From contig NZ_CP070977.1 in assembly GCF_018417535.1 (NCBI RefSeq), positions 3,782,001 through 3,846,000 on the forward strand: 64,000 nt of DNA. Direction: 5' to 3'. This DNA comes from Burkholderia pyrrocinia (GTDB taxonomy: Bacteria > Pseudomonadota > Gammaproteobacteria > Burkholderiales > Burkholderiaceae). Of this stretch, positions 37,652-45,388 are shown in pieces. A model generated the notes under the pieces. That model had not been told where the DNA came from and searched no databases. It saw only the letters and a list, made by a program, of their open reading frames with translations. The translations under genes were made by a program, and so were the position numbers. Position 1 is the first letter of the stretch; each line of letters begins with the position of its first letter.

Positions 37652-38500
37652 TCAGTTGAGCGCCATGCTCAGCTTGCGCCGCCATCCTGCGACGATATCG
37701 GGGCGGTCGCCCGCCAGCTCGAATACCGAAATCATCGTCTTGCGGCCGAGATCGTCGCCGTACGCGCGGTCGCGCGTCACGATTTCCAGCAACTGTTCCA
37801 GCGCACCTTCATACGCGCGCCGCGCGATCAGGCTCTGCGCGAGGTCGAAGCGCGCGTCGAGATCGCCGGGGTTCGCCGCGATGCGTGCTTCGAGCGCGTC
37901 GGTCGGCGGCAGGTCGGCTGTTGCGTCGAGCGCGTCGAAACGGGTCTTGATCGCCTGGTAGCGCGGATCGCCGCCTTCCACGATCTGCGGCGATAGCCGC
38001 TCGGCCTCGGCGCGCGCGAGTTCGACCTGGTTGCTCGCGAGCAGCAGTTCGATCAGGTCGAGCCGCGCGTCGTCGAAGCCGGGGTTCAGCGCGAGCGCCG
38101 CTTCGAGGTGCGTGAGCGCGTCGTCGTTGCGCGATTCGGCCATCGCGTACTGCGCGGCGCGGCGTTCCGCTTCCTCGGGCGCCGGCAGCAGCCGGTCGAG
38201 GAACGCGCGCAACTGGCCTTCGGGCAGCACGCCGACGAACTGGTCGACCGGGCGCCCGTCCGCGAACGCGATCACGTGCGGGATGCTGCGCGTCTGGAAG
38301 TGCGCGGCGAGTTCCTGGTTCTCGTCGACGTTGACCTTCACGAGCTTCCAGCGGCCTGCGTAATCGCCTTCGAGTTTTTCGAGCAGCGGGCCGAGCGTCT
38401 TGCAGGGGCCGCACCACGGCGCCCAGAAGTCGACCAGCACGGGCGTGTCCAGCGACGCCTCGATGACGTCTTTCTCGAATGTGGCAAGCGTGGTGTCCAT
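37652..38500 (-). CDS. Thioredoxin-TPR protein (CnoX/YbbN type)
   Basis: The 282-residue protein joins an N-terminal thioredoxin domain with active site WCGPC (29-33) to a C-terminal run of tetratricopeptide-like helices (about 115-280). E. coli CnoX has this design and works as a redox-regulated holdase that passes clients to GroEL. The E. coli protein has SXXC rather than CXXC, so this one with an intact CGPC may also act as a true reductase. It lies 52 nt upstream in sense from no other partner; the next minus-strand gene before it is the pirin gene. Confidence 0.9.
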   Translation of the reverse strand: MDTTLATFEKDVIEASLDTPVLVDFWAPWCGPCKTLGPLLEKLEGDYAGRWKLVKVNVDENQELAAHFQTRSIPHVIAFADGRPVDQFVGVLPEGQLRAFLDRLLPAPEEAERRAAQYAMAESRNDDALTHLEAALALNPGFDDARLDLIELLLASNQVELARAEAERLSPQIVEGGDPRYQAIKTRFDALDATADLPPTDALEARIAANPGDLDARFDLAQSLIARRAYEGALEQLLEIVTRDRAYGDDLGRKTMISVFELAGDRPDIVAGWRRKLSMALN

Positions 38501-38552
38501 GTCGTTCTCTTCCGTTCGAATATCGTCAGGATGGGGGCAGCGCGCCCCTTTT

Positions 38553-39434
38553 TCAACGCGGCTTCGACTCGGGCAGCGGAATCCACTCGGTCTCGCCCGG
38601 CACCTTGCCCATTTCCTGGCGCGTCCATGCCTGTTTCGCGCGCTCGATCGCATCGCGGCTGCTGGCGACGAAATTCCATTCGATGAAGCGCTCGCCGTCG
38701 ATCTTGTCGCCGCCGAGCAGCATCGCGCGCGCACCGGTGGCACTCGTCAGCGCGACCGTTGCGCCCGGCGCGAGCACGGCCATCCGCTCGGCCGGAACCG
38801 GCGTGCCGTCGATCGCGAGATCGCCGTCGACCACGTAGACCGCGCGCTCCTCGTGCGATGCATCGAGTTCGATGCGGCCGCCGGCCGCGAATTCGGCCGC
38901 GACATACAGCGTGCGCGAGAACGTCGTGACCGGCGAACGCAGCCCGAACGCGTCGCCGGCGATCACCGTCAGCGACACGCCGCCGTCGTCGTGCGTCGGC
39001 AGCGTGTCGGCCGCATGGTGCTCGAACGACGGCTCGGTGGTCTCGTGCGCGCGCGGCAGCGCGACCCAGGTCTGGATCCCGTGCACGGTGTGGCCGCTCG
39101 CGCGCTGGGCGTCGGGCGTGCGTTCGGAGTGGACGATCCCGCGGCCGGCCGTCATCCAGTTCACGTCGCCCGGCACGATTTCCTGCAGCGAGCCGAGGCT
39201 GTCGCGATGCAGGATCGCACCGTCGAACAGGTAGGTGACGGTCGCGAGCCCGATGTGCGGATGCGGGCGCACGTCGAGCCCCGTGCCGGCCGGCAGCATG
39301 GCGGGCCCCATGTGATCGAAGAAGATGAACGGACCGACGAGGCGCGCGGCGAGCGCGGGCAGCGTGCGGCGCACCTGCAGGTTGCCGATGTCGCGCACAT
39401 GCGGTTTCAGCAAGGCTTTGATCGGGACGGTCAT
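38553..39434 (-). CDS. Pirin family protein
   Basis: The 293-residue bicupin protein has the pirin metal ligands His58 and His60 in RPHPHIGLATVTYLF, then His102 and Glu104 in GIVHSERTP. The C-terminal cupin ends FIEWNFVASS. Bacterial pirins include quercetinases and regulators of pyruvate dehydrogenase, so the precise role is open. It precedes the thioredoxin-TPR gene by 52 nt on the same strand. Confidence 0.93.
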   Translation of the reverse strand: MTVPIKALLKPHVRDIGNLQVRRTLPALAARLVGPFIFFDHMGPAMLPAGTGLDVRPHPHIGLATVTYLFDGAILHRDSLGSLQEIVPGDVNWMTAGRGIVHSERTPDAQRASGHTVHGIQTWVALPRAHETTEPSFEHHAADTLPTHDDGGVSLTVIAGDAFGLRSPVTTFSRTLYVAAEFAAGGRIELDASHEERAVYVVDGDLAIDGTPVPAERMAVLAPGATVALTSATGARAMLLGGDKIDGERFIEWNFVASSRDAIERAKQAWTRQEMGKVPGETEWIPLPESKPR

Positions 39435-39599
39435 GGCGTGTCCTGTGGGGCGACGGGGGATGCGGGTCATTGTACTGGCCGCACGCGTTCGACGCGCGTG
39501 GCCGATTCCATGCGCCCCGCACGGGTATCCGGCCCCGCGATGAATCCCCGGTAGACTGGCCGGCTTCAGAACAACGATCAGACAATTGAGGAGATACCG

Positions 39600-40481
39600 A
39601 TGATGGCCCCGAAGGACTTGCTGCTCGCGCTGGTCGTGATCCTGGCGTGGGGCGTGAACTTCGTCGTGATCAAGGTCGGCCTGCACGGGATGCCGCCGAT
39701 GCTGCTCGGCGCGCTGCGCTTCACGCTCGCGGCCGTGCCCGCGGTGTTCTTCGTGCGCCGGCCGCAGATTCCGTGGCGCCTGCTGGTGCTGTACGGCGCG
39801 ACGATCCAGCTCGGCCAGTTCGTGCTCCTGTTCACCGGCATGTACGTCGGCATGCCGGCCGGCCTCGCGTCGCTCGTGCTGCAGTCGCAGGCGTTCTTCA
39901 CGCTGGTGTTCGCGATGCTGTTCCTCGGCGAGCGGCTGCGCGTGCAGAGCCTGATCGGGCTCGCGATCGCCGCGGGCGGGCTCGTCGTGATCGCGGCGCA
40001 GGGCGGCCGAGCGATGACGCTCGCGGGCTTCCTGCTGACGATCGGCTCGGCCGCGATGTGGGCGTTCGGCAACATCGTCACGAAGAAGGTCGGCAAGGCA
40101 AACCTCGTGTCGCTCGTCGTGTGGGCGAGCCTCGTGCCGCCCGTGCCGTTCTTCCTGCTGTCGCTGTGGTTCGAAGGGCCGCACCGGATCGCGACCGCGC
40201 TCGCCGGGCTGAACGGCGCGTCGATCTTCGCGGTCGTCTATCTCGCGTTCGTCGCGACGCTGCTCGGCTACGGGCTGTGGAGCCGCCTGATGTCGCGCTA
40301 TCCGGCCGCGCAGGTCGCGCAGTTCTCGCTGCTGGTGCCGATCGTCGGCCTCGCGTCGTCGTCGCTGCTGCTCGACGAGCACCTGACGCGCGCGCAACTG
40401 ATCGGCGCCGCGCTCGTGATGGGCGGGCTTGCGGTGAACGTGTTCGGCGGGAAACTGGTGCGCCGCTTCGCGGTGTCGTGA
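39600..40481 (+). CDS. EamA/DMT-family exporter
   Basis: The 293-residue inner-membrane protein has ten predicted segments arranged as two EamA repeats, with the first starting VVILAWGVNFVVIKVGLHGMP and the first repeat ending FLGERLRVQSLIGLAIAAGG. It resembles O-acetylserine/cysteine exporters such as EamA (YdeD), but the substrate cannot be assigned. A GAGGAGA ribosome site precedes the ATG at 39600; a second ATG follows immediately. Confidence 0.9.
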   Translation: MMAPKDLLLALVVILAWGVNFVVIKVGLHGMPPMLLGALRFTLAAVPAVFFVRRPQIPWRLLVLYGATIQLGQFVLLFTGMYVGMPAGLASLVLQSQAFFTLVFAMLFLGERLRVQSLIGLAIAAGGLVVIAAQGGRAMTLAGFLLTIGSAAMWAFGNIVTKKVGKANLVSLVVWASLVPPVPFFLLSLWFEGPHRIATALAGLNGASIFAVVYLAFVATLLGYGLWSRLMSRYPAAQVAQFSLLVPIVGLASSSLLLDEHLTRAQLIGAALVMGGLAVNVFGGKLVRRFAVS

Positions 40482-40483
40482 CG

Positions 40484-40508
40484 CGCCGGCACGCGCTGCG
40501 TGCCGGCG
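40484..40508. terminator. Convergent hairpin between the EamA and amiC genes
   Basis: CGCCGGCACGC and GCGTGCCGGCG form a perfect 11-bp stem with a GCT loop, 3 nt after the EamA stop and 24 nt before the amiC stop. There is no T-run. Confidence 0.5.
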
Positions 40509-40532
40509 GTGGGGCGGGGTGGGGTACGGCCG

Positions 40533-42059
40533 TCAGGCCATCCGGCCCTTCGCGAGCGGCGGATTCGCGGCGAAATAACGCTTGATGCCGCGGAAGATCG
40601 CGTCGGCCATCTCGTCGCGATAGCTGTCGTCGTTGAGCCTGCGCTCTTCGTCCGGGTTGCTGATGAACGCGGTCTCGACAAGGATCGACGGAATGTCGGG
40701 CGCCTTCAGCACCGCGAACCCGGCCTGCTCGACCGAGCCCTTGTGCAGCTTGTTGATGCCGCCGACTTCCTTCAGCACGTAGTTGCCGTAGCGCAGCGAG
40801 TCGCGGATCTGCGCGGTCGTCGACATGTCGAACAGCGCGCGGTTCACGGCGGCGTCCGCCGTCTTGATGTTGATGCCGCCGATCAGGTCGGACGAGTTTT
40901 CCTTGTTCGCCATCCAGCGCGCCGCGGCGCTCGTCGCGCCGTGGTCGGACAGCGCGAACACCGACGAGCCGCGCGCGGACGGCGTCGTGAACGCGTCCGC
41001 GTGGATCGACACGAAGAGATCGGCGCCGACGCGGCGCGCCTTCTGGACGCGCACGTTCAGCGGCACGAAGAAGTCGGCGTCGCGCGTCATCATCGCACGC
41101 ATGTTCGGCGCGCCGTCGATCTTCGCGCGCAGCTTCTTCGCGATGTCGAGCGCGATGTGCTTCTCGTACGTGCCGCCGCCGCCGATCGCGCCCGGATCCT
41201 CGCCGCCGTGGCCCGGATCGATTGCGACCGTCAGCAGGCGCACGGTGCCGCCCTTGCCGGATTTCGGCGCGGTGAACTTGTAGGTGTCGCCGTCGTCGTC
41301 GCTGTCGTCGCGGCGCGCGATGACGGGCGGCGGCTTGACGGCCGGCTTCGCGGGTGTCGAAGGCGTGGCCGCGGCGGGCGGCGTGCGCGGTGTGGCCGGC
41401 GTGTTCTGCGCGAAGCGCTGGAAGAACGCGTCGCTGTTGTCGCCGGCGGCAGGCGGCGGCGTGGCCGGCCCGTTCAGCGCGGTCGGCGGCTGCATCTGCT
41501 GCGCGCGCACCGTGTCGTTGAGCGCCTGTTCCTTGCGTTCCGTCTGCGCGATCAGGTCGGTCAGCGGATCGGGCGCGACGGCCGGATACAGGTCGAACAC
41601 GAGCCGGTACTTGTAGGTGCCGACCGGCGGCAGCGTGAACACCTGCGGCTTCACCGAGCCTTTCAGGTCGAACACCATCCGCACGACGTGCGGCTGATAC
41701 TGGCCGACGCGCACCGACTGGATCTGCGGATCGTTCGGCGCGATCTTCGACACGAGGTCGCGCAGCGCCTGGTCGAGATCGAGGCCGCTGAGGTCGACGA
41801 CGAGACGGTCGGGACCCTGCAGCAGTTGTTGGCTATTCTGCAGCGGCTGGTCGGATTCAATCGTGACGCGCGTGTAATCGCGCGCGGGCCACACACGCAC
41901 GCCGAGCACCGACGACGCGTGTGCGAGCCGCGGTGCGACGAGACCGAGCACCAGCGTCGACGCGCCCGCGCGCAGGATCTGGCGGCGCCGCCAGTTATGC
42001 GTCGCGGTGGCCGCCGATTCGATCGAGCGGAACGGTTTGATCAACATCTTTCGAGACAT
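40533..42059 (-). CDS. amiC: N-acetylmuramoyl-L-alanine amidase with AMIN domain
   Basis: This periplasmic zinc amidase splits septal peptidoglycan during daughter-cell separation. The 508-residue precursor has a Tat-type signal with WRRRQILRAG at 23-32 and cleavage near LAHA-SS (about 49). An AMIN targeting domain (about 50-170) and a Pro/Ala-rich linker precede the Amidase_3 domain with IDPGHGGEDPGA, EKHIALDIA, SIHADAF and LVETAFISN, which carry the zinc ligands and catalytic Glu. It overlaps tsaE by 19 nt. An in-frame ATG four codons later is an alternative start. Confidence 0.95.
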   Translation of the reverse strand: MSRKMLIKPFRSIESAATATHNWRRRQILRAGASTLVLGLVAPRLAHASSVLGVRVWPARDYTRVTIESDQPLQNSQQLLQGPDRLVVDLSGLDLDQALRDLVSKIAPNDPQIQSVRVGQYQPHVVRMVFDLKGSVKPQVFTLPPVGTYKYRLVFDLYPAVAPDPLTDLIAQTERKEQALNDTVRAQQMQPPTALNGPATPPPAAGDNSDAFFQRFAQNTPATPRTPPAAATPSTPAKPAVKPPPVIARRDDSDDDGDTYKFTAPKSGKGGTVRLLTVAIDPGHGGEDPGAIGGGGTYEKHIALDIAKKLRAKIDGAPNMRAMMTRDADFFVPLNVRVQKARRVGADLFVSIHADAFTTPSARGSSVFALSDHGATSAAARWMANKENSSDLIGGINIKTADAAVNRALFDMSTTAQIRDSLRYGNYVLKEVGGINKLHKGSVEQAGFAVLKAPDIPSILVETAFISNPDEERRLNDDSYRDEMADAIFRGIKRYFAANPPLAKGRMA

Positions 42060-42592
42060 GCCTTTCCTGAAGCGCTATACGCCCGGACGGTGAGGGCGCG
42101 GCCGTCGCCATCCACGTCGAGCGAGAAAACCAGATCGGGCACGCCGAGCAGTGCGCCCGCCTGTTGCGGCCATTCGACGAGGCAGATCGCGCTGGAATTG
42201 AAATACTCGCGAAAGCCTGCGTCGGACCATTCGGCCGGATCGTTGAATCGATACAGATCGAAGTGATAGACCTCGAGTTCCCCATCGCTGCGTTCGAGCG
42301 CGTAAGGCTCGACGAGCGTATAAGTTGGGCTGCGCACGCGTCCCTGGTGGCCGAGGCCGCGCAGGATCGCGCGCACGAGGCTCGTCTTGCCCGCGCCGAG
42401 ATCGCCGACCAGCTGGATCTGCAGCCCGTCGAACGCATGCGCGCGGGCGAGATCGATGCGCGCCGCGTCGAGCGCGTGCGCGAAGCGCGTGCCGAAGGCC
42501 TCGGTCGCCGCTTCGTCGGCGAGCGCGATCACGTGCTCCGCGAACGGGGCTGGCAGCATGACGGCATGAGGCGTATGGGACGTGGCTGGCAT
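42041..42592 (-). CDS. tsaE: tRNA threonylcarbamoyladenosine biosynthesis ATPase TsaE
   Basis: This P-loop ATPase works with TsaB and TsaD to make t6A37 in tRNA. The 183-residue protein has Walker A GDLGAGKTS (63-71), SPTYTLVEPY and a C-terminal VEWPQQAGALL, as in all TsaE. The ATG at 42592 lies only 17 nt from the divergent queG start, leaving no room for a normal ribosome site. An internal ATG at codon 12 is possible. Confidence 0.94.
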   Translation of the reverse strand: MPATSHTPHAVMLPAPFAEHVIALADEAATEAFGTRFAHALDAARIDLARAHAFDGLQIQLVGDLGAGKTSLVRAILRGLGHQGRVRSPTYTLVEPYALERSDGELEVYHFDLYRFNDPAEWSDAGFREYFNSSAICLVEWPQQAGALLGVPDLVFSLDVDGDGRALTVRAYSASGKACLERC

Positions 42593-42597
42593 TCTCG

Positions 42598-42604
42598 TAA
42601 AATA
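42598..42604. promoter_or_regulatory. Overlapping divergent -10 elements between tsaE and queG
   Basis: The 7-nt block reads TAAAATA. TAAAAT (42598-42603) faces queG and its reverse, TATTTT (42604-42599), faces tsaE. Each ends exactly 7 nt from the A of its own ATG, so each mRNA would begin at or next to its start codon. Confidence 0.5.
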
Positions 42605-42609
42605 GTGCG

Positions 42610-43845
42610 ATGAACCGATTACCGGAACTCGCCGCATCCGACAGGCCTTCGACTCGTGCCGAGGGCGCGGCGCCGTGCGCGCTCGACGAAGCGGCTTTGA
42701 CTGCGCTCGCCGCTCGCATCAGGGCGTGGGGGCGCGAATTGGGTTTCGGGGCGATCGGCATCAGCGATACCGATCTCTCGGATGCCGAAGCAGGCCTCGC
42801 CGCCTGGCTGGAAGCCGGATACCACGGCGAAATGGATTATATGGCGAAACATGGGATGAAACGCGCGCGTCCGGCCGAACTTGTGGCCGGTACGCGACGC
42901 GTGATTTCCGTGCGGCTCGCCTACCTGCCGGCCGAAACGCTCGCTGCCGGCGCGCCCGACGGCGAGCCTGGCGCGCACGCGCCGCACGACTGGCGCGCAC
43001 GCGAACGGGCGCGGCTCGACGATCCGCAGGCGGCCGTCGTGTCGATCTATGCGCGCGGCCGCGACTATCACAAGGTGCTGCGCAACCGGCTGCAGACGCT
43101 CGCGGAGCGCATCGAGCGCGAGATCGGCGCGTTCGGCTACCGCGTGTTCACCGATTCGGCGCCGGTGCTCGAGGTCGAGCTCGCGCAGAAGGCCGGCGTC
43201 GGCTGGCGCGGCAAGCACACGCTGCTGCTGCAGCGCGACGCGGGTTCGCTGTTCTTCCTCGGCGAGATCTACGTCGACCTTCCGCTGCCGACCGACGCGC
43301 ACACGTCGCCCGACACCGCCCCCGAGGCCCCCGGCGCGCACTGCGGCAGTTGCACGCGCTGCATCGACGCGTGCCCGACCGGCGCGATCGTCGAACCGTA
43401 CCGTGTCGACGCGCGCCGCTGCATCTCGTACCTGACGATCGAACTGAAAGGCAGCATCCCCGAGCCGCTGCGGCCGATGATCGGCAATCGCGTGTACGGC
43501 TGCGACGACTGCCAGCTCGTGTGCCCGTGGAACAAGTTTGCGCAGGCCGCACCCGTGGCCGATTTCGACGTGCGGCACGGCCTCGATCGCGCGACGCTCG
43601 TCGAACTGTTCGGGTGGGACGCGCAAGCGTTCGATACGCGGATGCAGGGCAGCGCGATCCGGCGCATCGGCTACGAAAGCTGGCTGCGCAATCTCGCGGT
43701 CGGGCTCGGCAATGCGCTGCGCGCAAACGCGGACCGGCTTGCGCCGCAGGCGCGCGACGCGATCGTCGCCGCGTTGCGCGCGCGGGCCGACGATCCGTCG
43801 CCCGTCGTGCGCGAGCATGTCGAATGGGCGCTGCGTGCCGCGTGA
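42610..43845 (+). CDS. queG: Epoxyqueuosine reductase
   Basis: This cobalamin and Fe-S enzyme reduces epoxyqueuosine to queuosine in the wobble base of tRNA(Tyr, His, Asn, Asp). The 411-residue protein has LGFGAIGISDTDL near the start, the active region GYHGEMDYM, and two [4Fe-4S] motifs CGSCTRCIDACPTGA and CDDCQLVCPW. A C-terminal HEAT-like repeat ends DDPSPVVREHVEWAL. The ATG at 42610 lacks a ribosome site. It is followed by ogt after 64 nt. Confidence 0.95.
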   Translation: MNRLPELAASDRPSTRAEGAAPCALDEAALTALAARIRAWGRELGFGAIGISDTDLSDAEAGLAAWLEAGYHGEMDYMAKHGMKRARPAELVAGTRRVISVRLAYLPAETLAAGAPDGEPGAHAPHDWRARERARLDDPQAAVVSIYARGRDYHKVLRNRLQTLAERIEREIGAFGYRVFTDSAPVLEVELAQKAGVGWRGKHTLLLQRDAGSLFFLGEIYVDLPLPTDAHTSPDTAPEAPGAHCGSCTRCIDACPTGAIVEPYRVDARRCISYLTIELKGSIPEPLRPMIGNRVYGCDDCQLVCPWNKFAQAAPVADFDVRHGLDRATLVELFGWDAQAFDTRMQGSAIRRIGYESWLRNLAVGLGNALRANADRLAPQARDAIVAALRARADDPSPVVREHVEWALRAA

Positions 43846-43909
43846 AGGCGGCGTAAAGTGTCGTCGGCGCGCGGCGGTGCCGCGCGCATCCATCGGTCAG
43901 GAGAAGGCA

Positions 43910-44380
43910 ATGTTCAACGCAGTCATCGACGCGCCGTTCGGCAAGGTCGGCATCCGTACGGACGCCGCGGTGGTGCGCGAGATCGTCTATCTGCCCGAGT
44001 CGGTGAAGTCGGTCGATCCGGATTCGCCGCTCGCGAAGCGCGCGGTCAAGCAGATCGAACGTTATTTCGAGCGCGCGTCGGCGCGCTTCGACCTGCCGCT
44101 CGCCGAAGTCGGCAGCGCGTTCCAGCACCGCGTGTGGGACGTGATCAGCGATATCCCGCCCGGCACGGTGCTGACTTACGGCCAGGTCGCGAAGCGGATC
44201 GGCAGTGCGCCGCGGGCGGTCGGCCAGGCGTGCGGCGCGAACTACTTTCCGCTCGTGATCCCGTGCCATCGCTTCGTCGCGGCGGGCGGCCTCGGCGGCT
44301 TCGCGAACCACGACGACAACGGTTATTACCAGAAGGTGAAGCGCTGGCTGCTGGCGCACGAAGGCGTGCCGTACCGATGA
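43910..44380 (+). CDS. ogt: Methylated-DNA-[protein]-cysteine S-methyltransferase
   Basis: This suicide repair protein takes alkyl groups from O6 of guanine onto its own cysteine. The 156-residue protein has the helix-turn-helix region VLTYGQVAKRIGSAPRAVGQA and the acceptor motif PCHRF with Cys119. It lacks the Ada DNA-binding extension, so it is an Ogt-type stand-alone enzyme. The ATG at 43910 follows GGAGAAGG, and the end overlaps xerD by 4 nt. Confidence 0.96.
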   Translation: MFNAVIDAPFGKVGIRTDAAVVREIVYLPESVKSVDPDSPLAKRAVKQIERYFERASARFDLPLAEVGSAFQHRVWDVISDIPPGTVLTYGQVAKRIGSAPRAVGQACGANYFPLVIPCHRFVAAGGLGGFANHDDNGYYQKVKRWLLAHEGVPYR

Positions 44381-45327
44381 GCGAACCCCTGATTTCCACC
44401 GACGCCGACGGCGATGCCGCCGCCGCATCGCCCGCGCTGCTCGCGAGCCGCGCGTCGATCGACGTGTTCTGCGATGCGCTGTGGCTCGAGCACGGGCTCG
44501 CGCGCAACACGCTCGACGCGTACCGGCGCGATCTGGTGCTGTTTTCCCAATGGCTGGCCGCGACGCACGATGCGCCGCTCGATTCGGCCGACGAGGCGAT
44601 GGTGACGGGCTACATCGCCGCGCGCAGCGACGGCAAGGCGACGTCGTCGAACCGGCGGCTGTCCGTGTTCCGTCGCTATTACGGTTGGGCCGTGCGCGAG
44701 CATCGCGCGAGCGCGGACCCGACGCTGCGGATCACGTCCGCGAAACAGGCGGCCCGGTTTCCATCGACGCTGTCCGAGGCGCAGGTCGAGGCGCTGCTCG
44801 GCGCGCCCGACATCGGCACGCCGCTCGGTCTGCGCGATCGCACGATGCTCGAACTGATGTATGCGAGCGGGCTGCGCGTGAGCGAGCTCGTGACGCTGAA
44901 GACCGTCGAGGTCGGCCTCAACGAAGGCGTCGTGCGCGTGATGGGCAAGGGTTCGAAGGAGCGGCTCGTGCCGTTCGGCGAAGTCGCGCACGGCTGGATC
45001 GAGCGCTACCTGCGCGACGCGCGGCCGGCATTGCTCGGCGCACGCGCGGCCGACGCGCTGTTCGTGACCGCGCGCGGCGACGGGATGACGCGCCAGCAGT
45101 TCTGGAACATCATCAAGCGCCACGCGCAGCAGGCCGACGTGCGCGCGCACCTGTCGCCGCACACGCTGCGGCATGCGTTCGCGACGCACCTGCTGAACCA
45201 CGGCGCCGACCTGCGCGTCGTGCAGTTGCTGCTCGGCCACAGCGACATCTCGACCACGCAGATCTATACGCACGTTGCGCGCGAGCGGCTGAAGACGCTG
45301 CACGCGCAACACCATCCGCGCGGCTAG
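44377..45327 (+). CDS. xerD: Tyrosine recombinase XerD
   Basis: This recombinase resolves chromosome dimers at dif with XerC and FtsK. The 316-residue protein has an N-terminal SAM-like domain, a lysine-bearing GKGSKERLVPFG, the catalytic Arg in ASGLRVSELV, HTLRHAFATHLL and the GHSDISTTQIYTH block with the nucleophile Tyr. It starts at the ATG at 44377 overlapping ogt. XerD rather than a phage integrase is supported by the housekeeping context and the absence of an att site or tRNA. Confidence 0.93.
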   Translation: MSEPLISTDADGDAAAASPALLASRASIDVFCDALWLEHGLARNTLDAYRRDLVLFSQWLAATHDAPLDSADEAMVTGYIAARSDGKATSSNRRLSVFRRYYGWAVREHRASADPTLRITSAKQAARFPSTLSEAQVEALLGAPDIGTPLGLRDRTMLELMYASGLRVSELVTLKTVEVGLNEGVVRVMGKGSKERLVPFGEVAHGWIERYLRDARPALLGARAADALFVTARGDGMTRQQFWNIIKRHAQQADVRAHLSPHTLRHAFATHLLNHGADLRVVQLLLGHSDISTTQIYTHVARERLKTLHAQHHPRG

Positions 45328-45388
45328 CGCATCGGGCGCGCGAATCCGGCACGGCGCGGGCTTTGCCGCGTGCGCCGGCCGGCTGGCG

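Noticed and set aside
42592..42610. preQ1 riboswitch before queG
   Set aside because: There are only 17 nt between the divergent starts, too few for a riboswitch.
44377..45327. Tyrosine recombinase as the mark of a mobile element
   Set aside because: It reads as XerD in an operon with queG and ogt; there is no tRNA, att repeat or phage gene nearby.
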